Shown here one piece after another: positions 16,410 to 24,540 of a stretch of DNA of 46,893 nt. The stretch's first letter is position 1. Each line of letters starts with the position of its first letter. Below the pieces are notes generated by a model that searched no databases, had not been told where the DNA came from, and was given only the letters and a program-made list of their open reading frames with translations. Source of the stretch: Synergistota bacterium (lineage in GTDB: Bacteria > Synergistota > GBS-1); contig JAGHDO010000038.1 in the NCBI GenBank assembly GCA_021159885.1, positions 1-46,893 of the forward strand. Direction: 5' to 3'. Made by a program: the position numbers and the translations under genes.

Positions 16410-16975
16410 AAAAGGAAGTTATTTCTTTTATCATCTTGGTTTTGCTTTTAACCTTCTTCGGTGGAGTTTGCTTTGCCCATAAGATAACGACGTTTGCATA
16501 CGTTGATGAAAATGGCGTGATTAATACTGAGACCTATTTTAGTGGAGGGGCTAAGGCGAAAGGCGCAAAGGTTATGGTTTATGATGATTCTACTGGTAAG
16601 CTTCTGCTTCAGGGAAAAACTGATGATAAGGGAATGTTTAACTTTAAGCCTCCCGCTTTAACCGATCTTAAAGTGGTGGTTGAAGCTGAGCTTGGGCACA
16701 GGGCAGTGGCCTTTGTTAAAAAGAAAGATTTTGAGAGGTTCTTTAATCGAAAAGAGGAGACGAAGGTTAAACCTGCTTCGGCTTCTTCCATTGGCATCAG
16801 CGAAAAAGAGCTTTCGCAAATTCTGGATAAAAAAATTAAGCCTCTTTACGATATGATGTTAAAGATGGAGGAAAGGCTTTCGAAGCCTTCTATAACTGAG
16901 ATAATCGGCGGGATAGGATATATTTTCGGTGTTTTCGGAGTAGTTGCTATGATAGCTGCGAGGAGGAAAGATTGA
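16406..16975 (+). CDS. NikL/CbiN-like accessory protein of the Co/Ni transporter
   Basis: A 189-aa protein that starts at an ATGA overlap with cbiM. It has an N-terminal signal segment (about 1-24), a mature N-terminus opening with His-Lys, a small beta-sandwich domain (about 25-110, with DDKGMFNFKPP), a charged linker and helix (about 115-160) and one C-terminal transmembrane helix (about 163-184) ending RRKD. That order fits NikL-type proteins that replace CbiN in nickel/cobalt ECF systems. Its place between M and Q components supports this. The precise metal role is inferred. Confidence 0.75.
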   Translation: MKKEVISFIILVLLLTFFGGVCFAHKITTFAYVDENGVINTETYFSGGAKAKGAKVMVYDDSTGKLLLQGKTDDKGMFNFKPPALTDLKVVVEAELGHRAVAFVKKKDFERFFNRKEETKVKPASASSIGISEKELSQILDKKIKPLYDMMLKMEERLSKPSITEIIGGIGYIFGVFGVVAMIAARRKD

Positions 16976-16976
16976 A

Positions 16977-17702
16977 ATGAAGTCTCTTCTATTGAGATTG
17001 GATATCAGGGTAAGAATGGTATTTTTCTTCGCTTTCGCGCTTATAATGGCTACAGCTAAGAGCTGGGTTTCTATGGCTGTTGGACTATTCTTCGTCGTTT
17101 TTCTGTCTCTTATAAGCGGTATTTCCTTTCGGAAGCTGATAAAGAATCTCCTTTTGTTTGAGGGGCTCCTCGTTTTTCTGCTCCTTTTTCTTCCGTTTAC
17201 CTATCCGGGTGAGGTTATCTTCAGGCTCGGTCTCCTTGGAATAACGAGAGAAGGAGTGGAGGAAGCTCTTCTCATATTTTCAAGATCTTCAGTAATTCTC
17301 TTTGGAAGTATCGTCTTTGTTTCCTCCACGGATCTGTTTACGTTGATTCATGCTCTTTATAGACTTCGATTTCCCTCCAAGCTTGTTGAGATAGCCTTCT
17401 TCACCATCAGGTATATAAGCGTTGTGGAAAGAGAGTATAAGGCTTTGAGGAAGGCGATGAAGGCAAGGGCTTTTAAGCCGGGAACGAATTTTCACACTTA
17501 TAAGAGCTATGCCTATCTTCTCGGCATGCTTATGGTCAGAAGTTATGATAGGGCTCAGAGGGTTTATAAGGCGATGTTGGCGAGGGGATACAGGGGGAAT
17601 TTCCCGGTATATAGGTCTTTCAAGCTCGGTAGAATTGATATATACTTTATACCATCAGCAACGGCTTTCTTAGCGATTCTATCCATTCTCGCGTGGAGGT
17701 AA
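16977..17702 (+). CDS. cbiQ: ECF transporter transmembrane component CbiQ/NikQ
   Basis: Integral membrane coupling subunit of 241 aa. It has 4-5 hydrophobic segments and the two cytoplasmic coupling motifs of the family: a charged segment with EREYKALRKAMKARAFKPG (Ala-Arg-Gly type) and later RVYKAMLARGYRG, which contact the ATPase. The ATG at 16977 follows the previous stop by one base. It joins the CbiM S-component to the ATPase encoded next. Confidence 0.92.
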   Translation: MKSLLLRLDIRVRMVFFFAFALIMATAKSWVSMAVGLFFVVFLSLISGISFRKLIKNLLLFEGLLVFLLLFLPFTYPGEVIFRLGLLGITREGVEEALLIFSRSSVILFGSIVFVSSTDLFTLIHALYRLRFPSKLVEIAFFTIRYISVVEREYKALRKAMKARAFKPGTNFHTYKSYAYLLGMLMVRSYDRAQRVYKAMLARGYRGNFPVYRSFKLGRIDIYFIPSATAFLAILSILAWR

Positions 17703-17711
17703 GATAAGCTA

Positions 17712-18371
17712 TTGGAAAAGACGCTTTTGAAGTTGAAAAATATCTTCTTTTCATATGGCGATAAGCCCTTGCTTGAGGGGTTGAACTTTGAGCTTCGATA
17801 TGGAGAGCGCGTGGGTATCACGGGGTATAACGGTGCAGGAAAGACCACAATGGTGGAGATAGCTATGGGCTTTCTTAAGCCCCAAAAGGGAAGCATTCTT
17901 TTTAACGGCAGACCTTTAGAAGATGAGAACGACTTTTATGAGCTCAGAAAAAGCGTAGGCTACGTTTTTCAAGATCCCGATGATCAGCTTTTCTGCCCTA
18001 CCGTTTTTGAAGATGTAGCCTTTGGACCGCTTAATCTTGGCTTAAGGGGGAAGGAGGTTGAGGAAAGAGTAAATGAAGTTCTGAGAAAACTCGGGATTTT
18101 GCATCTTAAGGATAAGATAACCTACAAGCTTTCTGGAGGAGAAAAACGGCTCGTCTCTATAGCTGCGGTTCTCGCTATGGAACCGGAAGGATTGATACTT
18201 GATGAGCCTATAAATGGCTTAGATGAGGAGGCGCGAGCGAGAGTGGAACATATACTTGTTTCTTTATCTAAATCCATCGTTGTTATCTCTCACGATGTCT
18301 CCTTCCTCAAGCGCGTGTGTGGGAGGGTACTCCGCCTTGAATCTGGAAAATTGGTTGAGCTTCATTTATAA
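17712..18371 (+). CDS. cbiO: ECF transporter ATPase CbiO/NikO
   Basis: ABC ATPase of 219 aa, TTG start at 17712 with GGAGG at 17695-17699. Walker A GYNGAGKT is at 38-45, Q-loop Gln87 (VFQDPDDQLF), signature LSGGE at 140-144, Walker B LILDEP at 161-166 and H-loop His194. The VFQDPDDQLFCPTV segment is typical of the ECF/CbiO group. It is shorter than many CbiO proteins (about 270 aa) because the C-terminal tail after the H-loop is only 25 residues; all catalytic parts are present. Energises metal uptake with CbiM and CbiQ. Confidence 0.94.
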   Translation: MEKTLLKLKNIFFSYGDKPLLEGLNFELRYGERVGITGYNGAGKTTMVEIAMGFLKPQKGSILFNGRPLEDENDFYELRKSVGYVFQDPDDQLFCPTVFEDVAFGPLNLGLRGKEVEERVNEVLRKLGILHLKDKITYKLSGGEKRLVSIAAVLAMEPEGLILDEPINGLDEEARARVEHILVSLSKSIVVISHDVSFLKRVCGRVLRLESGKLVELHL

Positions 18372-18372
18372 G

Positions 18373-19284
18373 GTGCCAGAAGATAAGGGTATTAAGTTTT
18401 CCTTCAAGCTCCTTCAGAAGGATGAGAATGTTATCGTTGAAAGGGTAACCTTCAGAAGCCTTTATGAGAGCCCCTATGAGGTTAACAACTTCGTTTATGT
18501 TGATCTTTTTACCCCTATAAAGGAAAGGGCTTCCGCTTTCCTCCTTTTTATTCACGGGCTTGGTCTTGGCAGAAAGAAGAAGCGTTTGTATGCTCTTCTT
18601 CCGGAAAGAATAGCTCGCTTTGGCGTGACAAGCGCCTTTTTGGCTCTTCCCTATCATCTTGAGCGAACGCCCCCCGGCAAGACGAGCTCCAAATGGTTTT
18701 CTGACTTTAATGATGTGGAAACAGCCGCCTTTTATCATCAGGCCGTTGTTGATATAATTGCGTCTGTTTCCGCTCTCTCGAGAGGCAGGATTCCATTTAT
18801 AGCCGGCGTTAGCCTCGGAGCTATGATTTCGGTTATAGCTCTTGCCGTTGATGAGCGATTAAGAGGAGGGTTTCTCATTCTCGGCGGAGGGAATTATGAG
18901 AGGATAATATGGAAAAGCCTTACCAGATTTATGGTAAATGAGACCGGGTGTAGCAGAAAGATATGTCATCGGGTTTATAAAAGGTTTTCTGACTATCTTG
19001 AGATGGTGAAAAAAGCGGGCTCATGGAGGAAAGTTCTACCCCCTAAGATATGCTTTCTCTTTGAGCCTCTCACCTTCGCTCCTTTTGCAAAGAGGAAGGA
19101 AGTGGTTATGATAAACGCTCTTTTTGATATGGTAATTCCGCGAGCTTCCGCTTTAGAGTTATGGAACGCTCTTGGAAGACCGGAAATTCACTGGCTTCCT
19201 TCAACGCACGGTGGCGCCGTTTTCTGGGGGAGAAAGATATCCAAGATAATCTTAAGGAAACTTAAGAAAGCCGATAGATTCTAA
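18373..19284 (+). CDS. Alpha/beta hydrolase family protein
   Basis: About 303 aa from GTG 18373, one base after the cbiO stop; the frame remains open upstream inside cbiO, so TTG 18355 is an alternative. The alpha/beta hydrolase features are an oxyanion-hole segment LLFIHGLGLGR (about 57-67), the nucleophile elbow GVSLGAM with Ser147, and a late STHGGA (catalytic His). No signal peptide or transmembrane segment. Substrate unknown. Its position at the end of the metal-uptake operon has no obvious meaning. The last 33 bases overlap the 3' end of the convergent aminopeptidase gene. Confidence 0.75.
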   Translation: MPEDKGIKFSFKLLQKDENVIVERVTFRSLYESPYEVNNFVYVDLFTPIKERASAFLLFIHGLGLGRKKKRLYALLPERIARFGVTSAFLALPYHLERTPPGKTSSKWFSDFNDVETAAFYHQAVVDIIASVSALSRGRIPFIAGVSLGAMISVIALAVDERLRGGFLILGGGNYERIIWKSLTRFMVNETGCSRKICHRVYKRFSDYLEMVKKAGSWRKVLPPKICFLFEPLTFAPFAKRKEVVMINALFDMVIPRASALELWNALGRPEIHWLPSTHGGAVFWGRKISKIILRKLKKADRF

Positions 19285-20889
19285 ACTTTCGATTAGCTCT
19301 AAGAGTTTTTTAGAGTTTATCCTTCCGTATTCTTCCTCAAGTGCCTTCACGCTAAGCTTTCGGGGAAAAATCTCTCCCAACATTAAAAGCTCGTGAAGCT
19401 GGGATGCTCCCTCTTTTTCTTTAAAGATATCCTCGAGCATTTCTCCTGTTTCTCTGTCTACTTCTTTTATCTCCTTGGGTAAGAGAACCCCCTTTTTCGT
19501 CCACTTAATCCACGGTTCTCTCTTAAGCTCTCGCCCGATCTTTATTCCGAGAAAGCGGGAATCCCGCGCTAATCCATTATATATAAGCTTTCTTGAAACC
19601 TTGGCGTCTTTATCCAGACTCATTTCTCCTATGAGCTTCATGGTATATCCTCTTGCAAATCTTTCAAGCTTCTTTTTCTTTGCCTTGCTTAAGAAAAGCG
19701 CGGTTGATAGCGTTGCTCTTCCGATTCTCCTTAACGAATCTTTGCTAAGCTTTTCTATCGAATCCTCACTCGAGTGATAGAATTTATCGGGAAGCGTAAT
19801 GGCTATTGTTGAGGGAATCTCAAAAAAATTAAAAATGTCATGATCGCTTCCCATCATATAGGGCATGCCCTTTATGCCAAGATAGTATTCCATAATTCCC
19901 TCTATCATGGAGAACCTCGATAGAGGAGTTCTTCTGAGCGTTATCTTGGATTCGGATCTATCGGGACTTCCCCCTACCATATCGAGATTCAATACACAGT
20001 AGTATTCGTCTAACTTAGCGAATTTCTCTATAAAGAGGCTTGTTCCAAAATATTCCGGGACCCATAAAAGGAGAAAGCCGAATCTGAAGCTTGGATCGTA
20101 GGCTTTCCTTAGAACTCTTGCTATTTCAAGGTTCATGGAAGCTCCGCTTGCGTTGTCATTAGCGCCTGGTTTTGGATGGCATATATGTGCTGTAAAGACG
20201 ATATATGGTGGATTTCCTATCTTGGCTAAAAGAACGGGAAGCGTTTCCCTATTGTAAAATCTGGTTCTAATCTTCGCTTTTATTCTTACCCTTCTTCTTT
20301 CGTGTTTTATCCTTTCTAAAATCTTTTTGGCTTTGCTTTCGCTTAAAGCTATTGCAAGAATAGCACCTTGCTTTAGCTCGCTTTTCGTGAGGAAAAGCCC
20401 TATATATGGGAAAGCATCTCCCGTCCCTTCTCGATAAGCAATGAAGAGGGAAGCTTTGTTTTTTAAGGCTTTTTCGTATCCCTCTCTCCTTTTTGTTTTT
20501 GCGAGAACTATCCTTCCTTTGGCTTTTTTCCAGTCTTTTTCGCTCTCTATTGCAAGTATTTCGCCCTCTGTCCCCCCAGGTGGCGATCCGGGAAGAACGA
20601 GGAGGGGAGTTCCAGATGTGCTTAAGCTTTCTCCATCGATCGCTACCTCCCCGCTTATTAGCTCCCATGGCGTGGGAGACTTGAGCGTGAGGAAAGAGCT
20701 TTTCCCGTCATAGGTTCCCTCTATAAGTTCGTTTTTCACTCCCGCGGAATCGAGCTCTTCTTTAAGGTACCCAACCGCTTTTAAAAGCTCTTCCGATCCC
20801 TGTATTCTATGGTATCTCGAGATTTCGTGCACTCCTTCGATTATCCTTTCCACGTTGAGAGGCGCGCTTTCCTTAAAGTAGGTTTTCAT
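19252..20889 (-). CDS. M28-like zinc aminopeptidase (DUF4910-type)
   Basis: A 545-aa protein without signal peptide, ATG 20889 with GGAGGT upstream. The zinc peptidase core shows HICHPKPGANDNASG (His235 or His238 and Asp245), VPEYFGT (catalytic Glu279), NLDMVGG (Asp303) and KFYHSSEDS (His372), in the order of co-catalytic M28 enzymes. A PA-like insert (about 75-200) sits between the N-terminal helix and the core, and a C-terminal region (about 470-545) looks like a winged-helix domain. This layout matches DUF4910 aminopeptidase-like proteins. A cytosolic peptidase role is likely; specificity is unknown. Confidence 0.82.
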   Translation of the reverse strand: MKTYFKESAPLNVERIIEGVHEISRYHRIQGSEELLKAVGYLKEELDSAGVKNELIEGTYDGKSSFLTLKSPTPWELISGEVAIDGESLSTSGTPLLVLPGSPPGGTEGEILAIESEKDWKKAKGRIVLAKTKRREGYEKALKNKASLFIAYREGTGDAFPYIGLFLTKSELKQGAILAIALSESKAKKILERIKHERRRVRIKAKIRTRFYNRETLPVLLAKIGNPPYIVFTAHICHPKPGANDNASGASMNLEIARVLRKAYDPSFRFGFLLLWVPEYFGTSLFIEKFAKLDEYYCVLNLDMVGGSPDRSESKITLRRTPLSRFSMIEGIMEYYLGIKGMPYMMGSDHDIFNFFEIPSTIAITLPDKFYHSSEDSIEKLSKDSLRRIGRATLSTALFLSKAKKKKLERFARGYTMKLIGEMSLDKDAKVSRKLIYNGLARDSRFLGIKIGRELKREPWIKWTKKGVLLPKEIKEVDRETGEMLEDIFKEKEGASQLHELLMLGEIFPRKLSVKALEEEYGRINSKKLLELIESLESIGFLKFP

Positions 20890-20916
20890 TTCTCGATTAC
20901 CTCCTTTTTGAGAGAA

Positions 20917-20944
20917 ATGATATCACAATTCTTGTTATTTCCAA
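20917..20944 (-). promoter_or_regulatory. Candidate promoter for the M28-like peptidase
   Basis: Minus strand TTGGAA (20939-20944), 16 bases, TATCAT (20917-20922). It overlaps the opposite-facing element at 20932-20960. Moderate match only. Confidence 0.4.
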
Positions 20945-20960
20945 ATGGCTATGTTAAACT
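20932..20960 (+). promoter_or_regulatory. Candidate promoter for the coiled-coil protein
   Basis: TTGTTA (20932-20937), 17 bases, TAAACT (20955-20960), about 25 bases before the ATG at 20986 and upstream of its GGGGGTG ribosome site. Moderate match. Confidence 0.4.
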
Positions 20961-20985
20961 TTTTCCCGTAGGGGGTGCGAAATGA

Positions 20986-22113
20986 ATGTTTCCACTAAAG
21001 GTTGATCTTATAAGAAAGCTTGATAAACTGCCCGTTGATATCAAGGAAGTCATGCTTAGCCTTATGGAGTATTTTGAGGTTCTTTCTAAGGATATGGTCA
21101 GAAAGGAGGATTTTAGCAGGCTTGAGGCTATAGTTGGGAAGCTTGCGGAAGCTCAGCTTAATAGTGGAGAGCGTCTGAGCAAACTTGGGGAAGCTGTCAA
21201 TGGTTTGATCGAATCTCATAAGAAAGCAGAAGCTCGTTTGACTCATCTTGAGGAAGCTATAGATAGGCTAACTGAGGCGCAGCGTGAGAGTGAGGTTCGT
21301 TTAAGCAAGCTTGAGGAGACGGTTGGTGCATTGATTGAAGCGCAGCGTAGAAGCGAGGCTCGTCTGGATAGGCTTGAGGAAGCAATAGGCAGGCTAACTG
21401 AGGCTCAGCGTGAGACTGAGCGGAGGTTGAGTGAGTTAGCGGAGGCGCAGGCTAAGGCGGAGGAGCGTTTGAGCAGGCTTGAGGAGGCTATAGGTAAGCT
21501 GACTGAAGCCCAACGCAAGAGCGAGGCACGTTTGAGCAAGCTTGAGGAGACGGTTAGCGCGTTGATTGAAGCGCAGCGTAAAAGTGAGGCTCGCTTGGAC
21601 AAACTTGAGGAGGCAATAGGTAGGCTAACTGAGGCTCAGCGTGAAAGCGAGCAAAAGATCAGTGAGTTGGCGGAAGCGCAAAGGAAAACAGAGCAAGAGA
21701 TAGAGAAGCTCTCTCGCGGTCTTAGGAACCTTAGAGAAGAGGTTGGCGGTCTCGCGAGGAGCTTTTCATATGCTCTTGAAAACGAAGCTTATAGAAGGCT
21801 CCCTGACTATCTGAGGGAGAAATATGGCATAGAGGTTTTGGATAGAATAATACGATTTGATCTTAACGGAGATGAGATAAATCTTTTCACCCGAGCTAAG
21901 GTGAATGGTGAGGAGGTCTTGCTTGTTGGTGAGTCGGTTGTTAAATTTGCGCATGCGCGGGAAATCAAGCTTTTAGAGAGAAAAATGGAGAAGATAAGAA
22001 AGGCATATGGGAAAAAGGTCATTGGAATAATAGTGACTCACTTTGCCAAGACAGGACTTAAGGAGAAGGCGGAGGACCAAGGGCTTATAGTGGTTCAAAG
22101 CTTTGAGTGGTGA
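20986..22113 (+). CDS. Long coiled-coil protein with DUF3782/PD-(D/E)XK nuclease-like C-terminus
   Basis: A 375-aa soluble protein. Residues about 40-245 are a heptad coiled coil made of 21-residue units of the type RLxxLEEAIGRLTEAQRxSEA; two copies of a 77-residue block start at about residues 105 and 182. Residues about 250-375 are globular, with YALENEAYRRLPDYL, DEINLFTRAKVNGEEVLLVGES and KKVIGIIVTHFAKTG. The strand order resembles the DUF3782 / restriction-like nuclease fold, but the usual (D/E)xK is here GES followed by Lys320, so catalysis is doubtful. Such proteins are frequent in archaea and thermophiles and their function is not known. Confidence 0.72.
   Translation: MFPLKVDLIRKLDKLPVDIKEVMLSLMEYFEVLSKDMVRKEDFSRLEAIVGKLAEAQLNSGERLSKLGEAVNGLIESHKKAEARLTHLEEAIDRLTEAQRESEVRLSKLEETVGALIEAQRRSEARLDRLEEAIGRLTEAQRETERRLSELAEAQAKAEERLSRLEEAIGKLTEAQRKSEARLSKLEETVSALIEAQRKSEARLDKLEEAIGRLTEAQRESEQKISELAEAQRKTEQEIEKLSRGLRNLREEVGGLARSFSYALENEAYRRLPDYLREKYGIEVLDRIIRFDLNGDEINLFTRAKVNGEEVLLVGESVVKFAHAREIKLLERKMEKIRKAYGKKVIGIIVTHFAKTGLKEKAEDQGLIVVQSFEW
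21298..21681 (+). repeat. Tandem 231-bp intragenic duplication encoding 77-residue coiled-coil blocks
   Basis: Inside the coiled-coil gene, the block beginning RLSKLEETVGALIEAQ (from 21298) recurs 231 bases later as RLSKLEETVSALIEAQ (from 21529), each followed by an RLDxLEEAIGRLTEAQ unit and a SELAEAQ unit. Unit spacing is 21, 21, 21 then 14 residues in each block, exactly 11 heptads. The nucleotide sequences also stay similar, suggesting fairly recent duplication. Copy 2 runs out near 21681. Confidence 0.75.
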
Positions 22114-22119
22114 TGTGGA

Positions 22120-22695
22120 ATGAGGAGATGGGTATCGTTTTTAACTCTTTTGCTTGTTTTAAGCGGGATAGCGTTTGCGGGTGGGATAAGTAAGGTTTTA
22201 CTAGTGGTGGCGGATAAGTATAGGAATGAAGAGCTTGCTGCCTCACTTGAGGCCGTTCGAGAGGCGGGCTTAAAACCCGTTATAGCTTCAAGCTATGTGG
22301 GAACTCTTCATGGTATGCTGGGGGGAGAAATCAGGTCGGATATAACGCTGGGCGATGTCAATCCACGAGAATATGCTGCGGTGATATTTGTCGGTGGAGT
22401 TGGAGCTCGCGTTTTCTGGGATGATCCTTTAGCTCATAAAATAGCGAGAAGCTTCCATGAGAAAGGAAAGCTTGTTTGCGCTATTTGTATAGCTCCGATT
22501 ACCTTGGCTAAAGCTGGTTTGCTTAAGGGGGTTAGGGCAACCTGCTGGAAAGGGGTGGCCCCACTGCTTGAAAGTCTTGGGGCCGTCTATGAGGATGCTC
22601 TGGTGGTAGAAAGCAATGATATAATAACCGCGAGCGGTCCTCGGGCAGCGGAAGCTTTTAAAGAGGCAATAGCGAGAAAGCTGAGGAAAAGATAG
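22120..22695 (+). CDS. Exported DJ-1/PfpI family protein
   Basis: A 191-aa protein with an N-terminal signal-like segment (about 1-20, ending AFAGG) followed by a DJ-1/PfpI fold: KVLLVVADKYRNEEL with the conserved acidic residue (Glu37 or Glu38), VIFVGGVGA, and the nucleophile elbow AICIAP with Cys123. The residue after Cys123 is Ile instead of the His usual in PfpI-type peptidases, so glyoxalase, chaperone or redox roles are as likely as proteolysis. Export of a DJ-1 protein is less common than cytosolic location. It follows the coiled-coil gene by 6 bases and ends in a hairpin that can terminate transcription. Confidence 0.8.
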   Translation: MRRWVSFLTLLLVLSGIAFAGGISKVLLVVADKYRNEELAASLEAVREAGLKPVIASSYVGTLHGMLGGEIRSDITLGDVNPREYAAVIFVGGVGARVFWDDPLAHKIARSFHEKGKLVCAICIAPITLAKAGLLKGVRATCWKGVAPLLESLGAVYEDALVVESNDIITASGPRAAEAFKEAIARKLRKR

Positions 22696-22724
22696 GGGCG
22701 GGGAGGTTCAAACCCACCCCTATC
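22691..22724. terminator. Bidirectional terminator hairpin between convergent genes
   Basis: GATAGGGGCGGG (22691-22702) and CCCACCCCTATC (22713-22724) form a 12-bp stem with one mismatch and a 10-base loop. It includes the stop codon of the DJ-1 gene. On the minus strand it is followed by TTTT; on the plus strand the following bases are only moderately T-rich. It would serve both convergent operons. Confidence 0.6.
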
Positions 22725-22732
22725 TCGTTACT

Positions 22733-24346
22733 TTACTTTATTATCTTTATCCTTCCGTCGGTCTTCGGGGAGATTTTCCCTCCGAGATGCTTTATATAAT
22801 CCCTCATTATGTCAGGTAGAGTAACCGTGGTGTTATATCCTTTGTATTTCTTAAATATAAAGTACTTATCTCCGCCTTGAGCAAGCCAGCTATTGGTAAT
22901 AACTTTGTATGTAGCTTCGGGGTCTAATGGCATCCATTTTCCATTCTTTAATACCTCGATGCTTTTCACTCTGCTTCCCCATTTGCTTATCCTTCTCCCG
23001 GTGAAAATGGTAGGGGGTTTACTAAGGTCATAAACCACTCTTATCCCGGAAATCTGAAGGAATCCACCAGTAGGTGTCCTTTTCGCAGGATCGTAGTTTT
23101 TGTCGACCAAAGCTGAAGCAGATATTTCAAGGAGTTTCAAAATGTCCTTTCCCTTCATCCTGAATATCACTGCGGTGTTTCCAAAGGGATGAATGGATAT
23201 CAGGGTTTTATAGGATATGGGACCTGCGGGGTAGATCCTGTCTCCCCTTATGCCACCGCCATTTGTTATAGCTATATCTCCATTGAACCTCCATCTCATT
23301 GCATCTGCCAGAAAATCACCAAGGTTGCTCTCCCTACTCCTCACCGTTGATTTTCTAGCGTCTAAGTCCACAGTGCTCACACCGATCTTCTCTGAAAGCC
23401 TTTTTTCCAAGCCCTTAACATAAGGTGCCAAGAAAGCGTTGAGTTCCTTGTCTTCTCCTACGGTTTTATCGAGCAATATGACTTCCCATTTGATTTTTTC
23501 TATTATAGCTTCGCCATCCTTAACCGGCATGTATAACCTTCCGGCATATTTAAGTCTGGCTCCTGCCTGAATTATCACCGTTTTCCAACCGCCTGGTCCA
23601 TTCACTATGTAAGGTTTCTTCGTGAGATCGTGGCTATGGCCCCCGCAGATAAGGGTTATTCCTCTTACTCTCTTGGCAAGCTTTATATCTTCGCTTAAGC
23701 CTATGTGGGTCAAGGCTATTATGACATCAGCTCCCGCTTTTTTGAGAGTGGATACGGCGTTTCTGGCCACCTCAACTAAGTTCTTATTTACCTTTATGGC
23801 ATCTCCTGCGTTTGATATATAAGGTAGATCTGGCGTTATAAGTCCAAAGAAGCCTACTTTCAATCCTCCGAAATTCTTGATTAAATATTTTCTTATTTTA
23901 CCGAGGAGGAAAGGGTCATTTATCTCTATGTTGGTGCAAACTACTGGAAACTTTGCATATTTTAAAGCTTTAGCGTAAATATTGGGGCCTAAGTCAAACT
24001 CGTGGTTTCCTGGAACTGCGGCGTCATAACCAGCTAAGCTCATGCCGAGGTATTCAGGCTTTCCATGATAGTAATAATATAGTGGTCCCATAAGGTCATC
24101 TCCGCCAGAGACGACTATCACGCTGTTGCCGTATAGAGCTCTCGTCGCCTTTATCGCAGTTGCGACTCTACTTAAACCACCTACCATTAGCTTATGTCCG
24201 CCAATTCTCGCCTTAAATGGGGTTATCGCACTCTGCATATCATTTGTCTCTATGACGACCAGGGTTCCTGATTTAGCTATTGCTATACCTGTCAAAGCAG
24301 ATAGGACTATGCTTAATCCCAGAATTACCGCCAGCAGCTTTCTCAT
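22733..24346 (-). CDS. Exported 5'-nucleotidase / metallophosphoesterase (UshA-like)
   Basis: A 537-aa protein with a signal peptide (about 1-24). The N-terminal metallophosphoesterase domain shows SGGDDLMG, GNHEFD (113-118), LTHIG and GGHSHD; the C-terminal nucleotide-binding domain shows ESNLGDFLADAMRW, NGGGIR and SIHPFGN. These are the UshA/5'-nucleotidase family marks, so it probably removes phosphate from nucleotides or related esters outside the inner membrane. Odd point: the first metal motif, normally D-x-H, reads D36-M-Q38. It is the last gene of a six-gene operon and overlaps the acidic protein gene by ATGA. Confidence 0.88.
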   Translation of the reverse strand: MRKLLAVILGLSIVLSALTGIAIAKSGTLVVIETNDMQSAITPFKARIGGHKLMVGGLSRVATAIKATRALYGNSVIVVSGGDDLMGPLYYYYHGKPEYLGMSLAGYDAAVPGNHEFDLGPNIYAKALKYAKFPVVCTNIEINDPFLLGKIRKYLIKNFGGLKVGFFGLITPDLPYISNAGDAIKVNKNLVEVARNAVSTLKKAGADVIIALTHIGLSEDIKLAKRVRGITLICGGHSHDLTKKPYIVNGPGGWKTVIIQAGARLKYAGRLYMPVKDGEAIIEKIKWEVILLDKTVGEDKELNAFLAPYVKGLEKRLSEKIGVSTVDLDARKSTVRSRESNLGDFLADAMRWRFNGDIAITNGGGIRGDRIYPAGPISYKTLISIHPFGNTAVIFRMKGKDILKLLEISASALVDKNYDPAKRTPTGGFLQISGIRVVYDLSKPPTIFTGRRISKWGSRVKSIEVLKNGKWMPLDPEATYKVITNSWLAQGGDKYFIFKKYKGYNTTVTLPDIMRDYIKHLGGKISPKTDGRIKIIK

Positions 24347-24540
24347 GAATCATCACCTCCATCTTCCTCGTCTTCCTCTTCGTCGAGCTCCTCCCCGAGC
24401 TCCCTTAGCTTTGAGAGGAGATCCAACGATGTTATAAACGATGATAGCAGTTCTCTCCTTACAATATCGTTATCTATCTCTATGCTGTCTTCATCTTTAC
24501 CTCTGTATAAGGTTAATATATAGCTTGATGGTTTTATCAT
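24343..24540 (-). CDS. Small acidic-tailed protein of unknown function
   Basis: A 65-aa protein with a beta-like N-terminus (SYILTLYRGKDEDS), an amphipathic middle helix (REllSSFITSLDLLSKLRE region, about 28-48) and a C-terminal tail in which about 12 of the last 16 residues are Asp or Glu. No known family recognised. It is tied on both sides by 4-base ATGA overlaps to the AAA+ ATPase gene before and the 5'-nucleotidase gene after it, which strongly suggests a real product and coupled translation. It might be an adaptor, inhibitor or substrate of the ATPase; this is a guess. Confidence 0.7.
   Translation of the reverse strand: MIKPSSYILTLYRGKDEDSIEIDNDIVRRELLSSFITSLDLLSKLRELGEELDEEEDEEDGGDDS

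Noticed and set aside
21298-21681. CRISPR or satellite-type repeat
   Set aside because: The repeats are in frame, lack spacers and encode heptads; they are coding duplications.
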